Assembly: GCF_019904295.1 (NCBI RefSeq)
Contig: NZ_CP065362.1
Span: forward strand, 1-64,000
From: Ruegeria sp. SCSIO 43209
GTDB lineage: Bacteria > Pseudomonadota > Alphaproteobacteria > Rhodobacterales > Rhodobacteraceae
DNA: 64,000 nt
Direction of reading: 5' to 3'
Below are positions 63,411 through 64,000 of this stretch, piece after piece (within the stretch, counting starts at the first letter, position 1; each line of letters begins with the position of its first letter). A program made the position numbers and the translations under genes. The notes beneath the pieces were generated by a model, which worked only from the letters and a program-made list of their open reading frames with translations, was not told the origin of the DNA and ran no database searches.

Positions 63411-64000
63411 GAACCACCGTGGGTCATGCGGTCCAGAATATCGACACCCTGTTGCTTCCAGAAATGAAGCAGATCGATGAAAATCCAGTTCTCGGCCAGT
63501 TTATCACCTTTGCGACGATAAATGTCTATCACCCGGAACTCACCGGCTTTGTCAGTGGCAGGCATCCCCATGAACCCGCCGGTTGGTCGGGCGGTAAAGT
63601 TCGGCCAGCCAAAAAAGCCGCCATAGTGGCCCTCGGCGATGCGGCAGATATGGTTGGTTTTTGACCGGTCGGCAAACCCAGCACGGAACGGGCCAGCGTG
63701 TTGTTTGGCGTAACGTTCGATTGTGTAGGTCGCACCGATACCGGATGGCCCCCACCAGATCATGTCTTCGCACCATGTGCGGCGCAACTCATCTTCAAGG
63801 CTGAGCCCGCTGTCCCACCGCCCAAGATCGGAGATCATCGCGTTGATAGCGGCCAATGTCTTTTGGCCGTCTTCGGCGGGTTGAGGCGTGAACATCAGGC
63901 CGTCATGGGTCATGGGCCCGGGCTGGACAAGTTGTGCGGCGGTCTGCGGCGGGAAGGGCTGCAACCCGGCCTGAATCATGAAATGCGGGATGTCGAAATA
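63407..64000 (-). CDS. SnoaL/NTF2-like protein, cut by the window edge
   Basis: The frame is open to the right end of the window, with YFDIPHF preceding the first visible Met, so the true start is probably outside. The visible 197 residues resemble the SnoaL-like polyketide/ester cyclase group: DDELRRTWCEDMIWWGPSGIG-like start of the cone-shaped fold, GHYGGFFGWPNFTARPTGGFMGMP and VIDIYRRKGDKLAENWIFIDLLHFWKQQG. Many such proteins act in catabolic gene sets without a known reaction. Its convergent end overlaps the lactonase gene by 4 bp. Confidence 0.7.
   Translation of the reverse strand, partial: YFDIPHFMIQAGLQPFPPQTAAQLVQPGPMTHDGLMFTPQPAEDGQKTLAAINAMISDLGRWDSGLSLEDELRRTWCEDMIWWGPSGIGATYTIERYAKQHAGPFRAGFADRSKTNHICRIAEGHYGGFFGWPNFTARPTGGFMGMPATDKAGEFRVIDIYRRKGDKLAENWIFIDLLHFWKQQGVDILDRMTHGGS

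Noticed and set aside
1..64000. CRISPR array, rRNA, tRNA, integron or prophage genes
   Set aside because: No direct-repeat arrays, cloverleaf-like sequences, integrase or phage structural genes were recognised on either strand.

Overview
The window looks like an extrachromosomal replicon (plasmid or chromid) of a marine Roseobacter-group alphaproteobacterium (Rhodobacteraceae). The reasons are a RepA/RepB-type ParA-ParB pair at the left end, moderately high G+C, and a gene stock typical of that group: sugar-acid catabolism, a four-subunit sarcosine-oxidase-like complex, TRAP and peptide-type ABC transporters, and malonate use. No tRNA, rRNA, CRISPR array or replicase is visible. The host assignment is inferred from protein style only.

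Layout. (1) 0.1-2.7 kb: partition operon parA-parB with three copies of a parS-like palindrome, one of them inside parA and one over the parB stop codon. (2) 3.5-17.4 kb: a deoxyhexose/pentose acid catabolic locus. A minus-strand operon (gntR, aldo/keto reductase, fucU, lactonase, XylX-like dehydratase, ALDH, SDR, FAH hydrolase) diverges from a plus-strand operon (UxaA-type dehydratase, sugar ABC transporter). The set fits non-phosphorylating oxidation of L-fucose (to pyruvate plus lactate) and of its C5 analogue D-arabinose (to 2-oxoglutarate). The first enzyme, the aldo/keto reductase, is split by a complete IS110/IS1111-type insertion sequence whose ends can be placed almost to the base.

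(3) 18.2-43.0 kb: a large catabolic island for an N-methylated nitrogen compound that I cannot name. The plus strand carries a class V aminotransferase, a dimethylglycine-dehydrogenase-like flavoprotein, MmgE/PrpD, a SoxBDAG-like complex with an altered SoxD, a 2-hydroxyacid dehydrogenase and a non-pyrrolysine MttB homologue. The facing minus strand carries an oligopeptide-type binding protein, HyuA-HyuB hydantoinase, a HisC-like aminotransferase and an Asp/Glu-racemase/maleate-isomerase homologue, the four enzyme genes being translationally coupled. A DppBC-DF transporter completes the set.

(4) 43-45.4 kb: a broken GlxA-type regulator, then an accessory adenylate kinase and a UspA protein. 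(5) 45.5-52.1 kb: a malonate module (malonyl-CoA synthetase, malonyl-CoA decarboxylase, DctMQP TRAP transporter, divergent GntR regulator with a palindromic operator). (6) 52.2-60 kb: metal homeostasis (RcnR/CsoR regulator, His-tailed MFS exporter, His-rich protein, HupE/UreJ permease, unknown membrane protein), interrupted by a completely decayed peptide/nickel-type ABC operon. (7) 60-64 kb: remnants of an IS5-type transposase and of a DAO-family oxidase, then an HpaI-type aldolase, an SMP-30 lactonase and a SnoaL-like gene cut by the window edge.

The window therefore holds several substrate-specific catabolic cassettes with their own transporter and regulator, mixed with degenerating DNA. 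All functions are read from family motifs and context; none was tested by database search.
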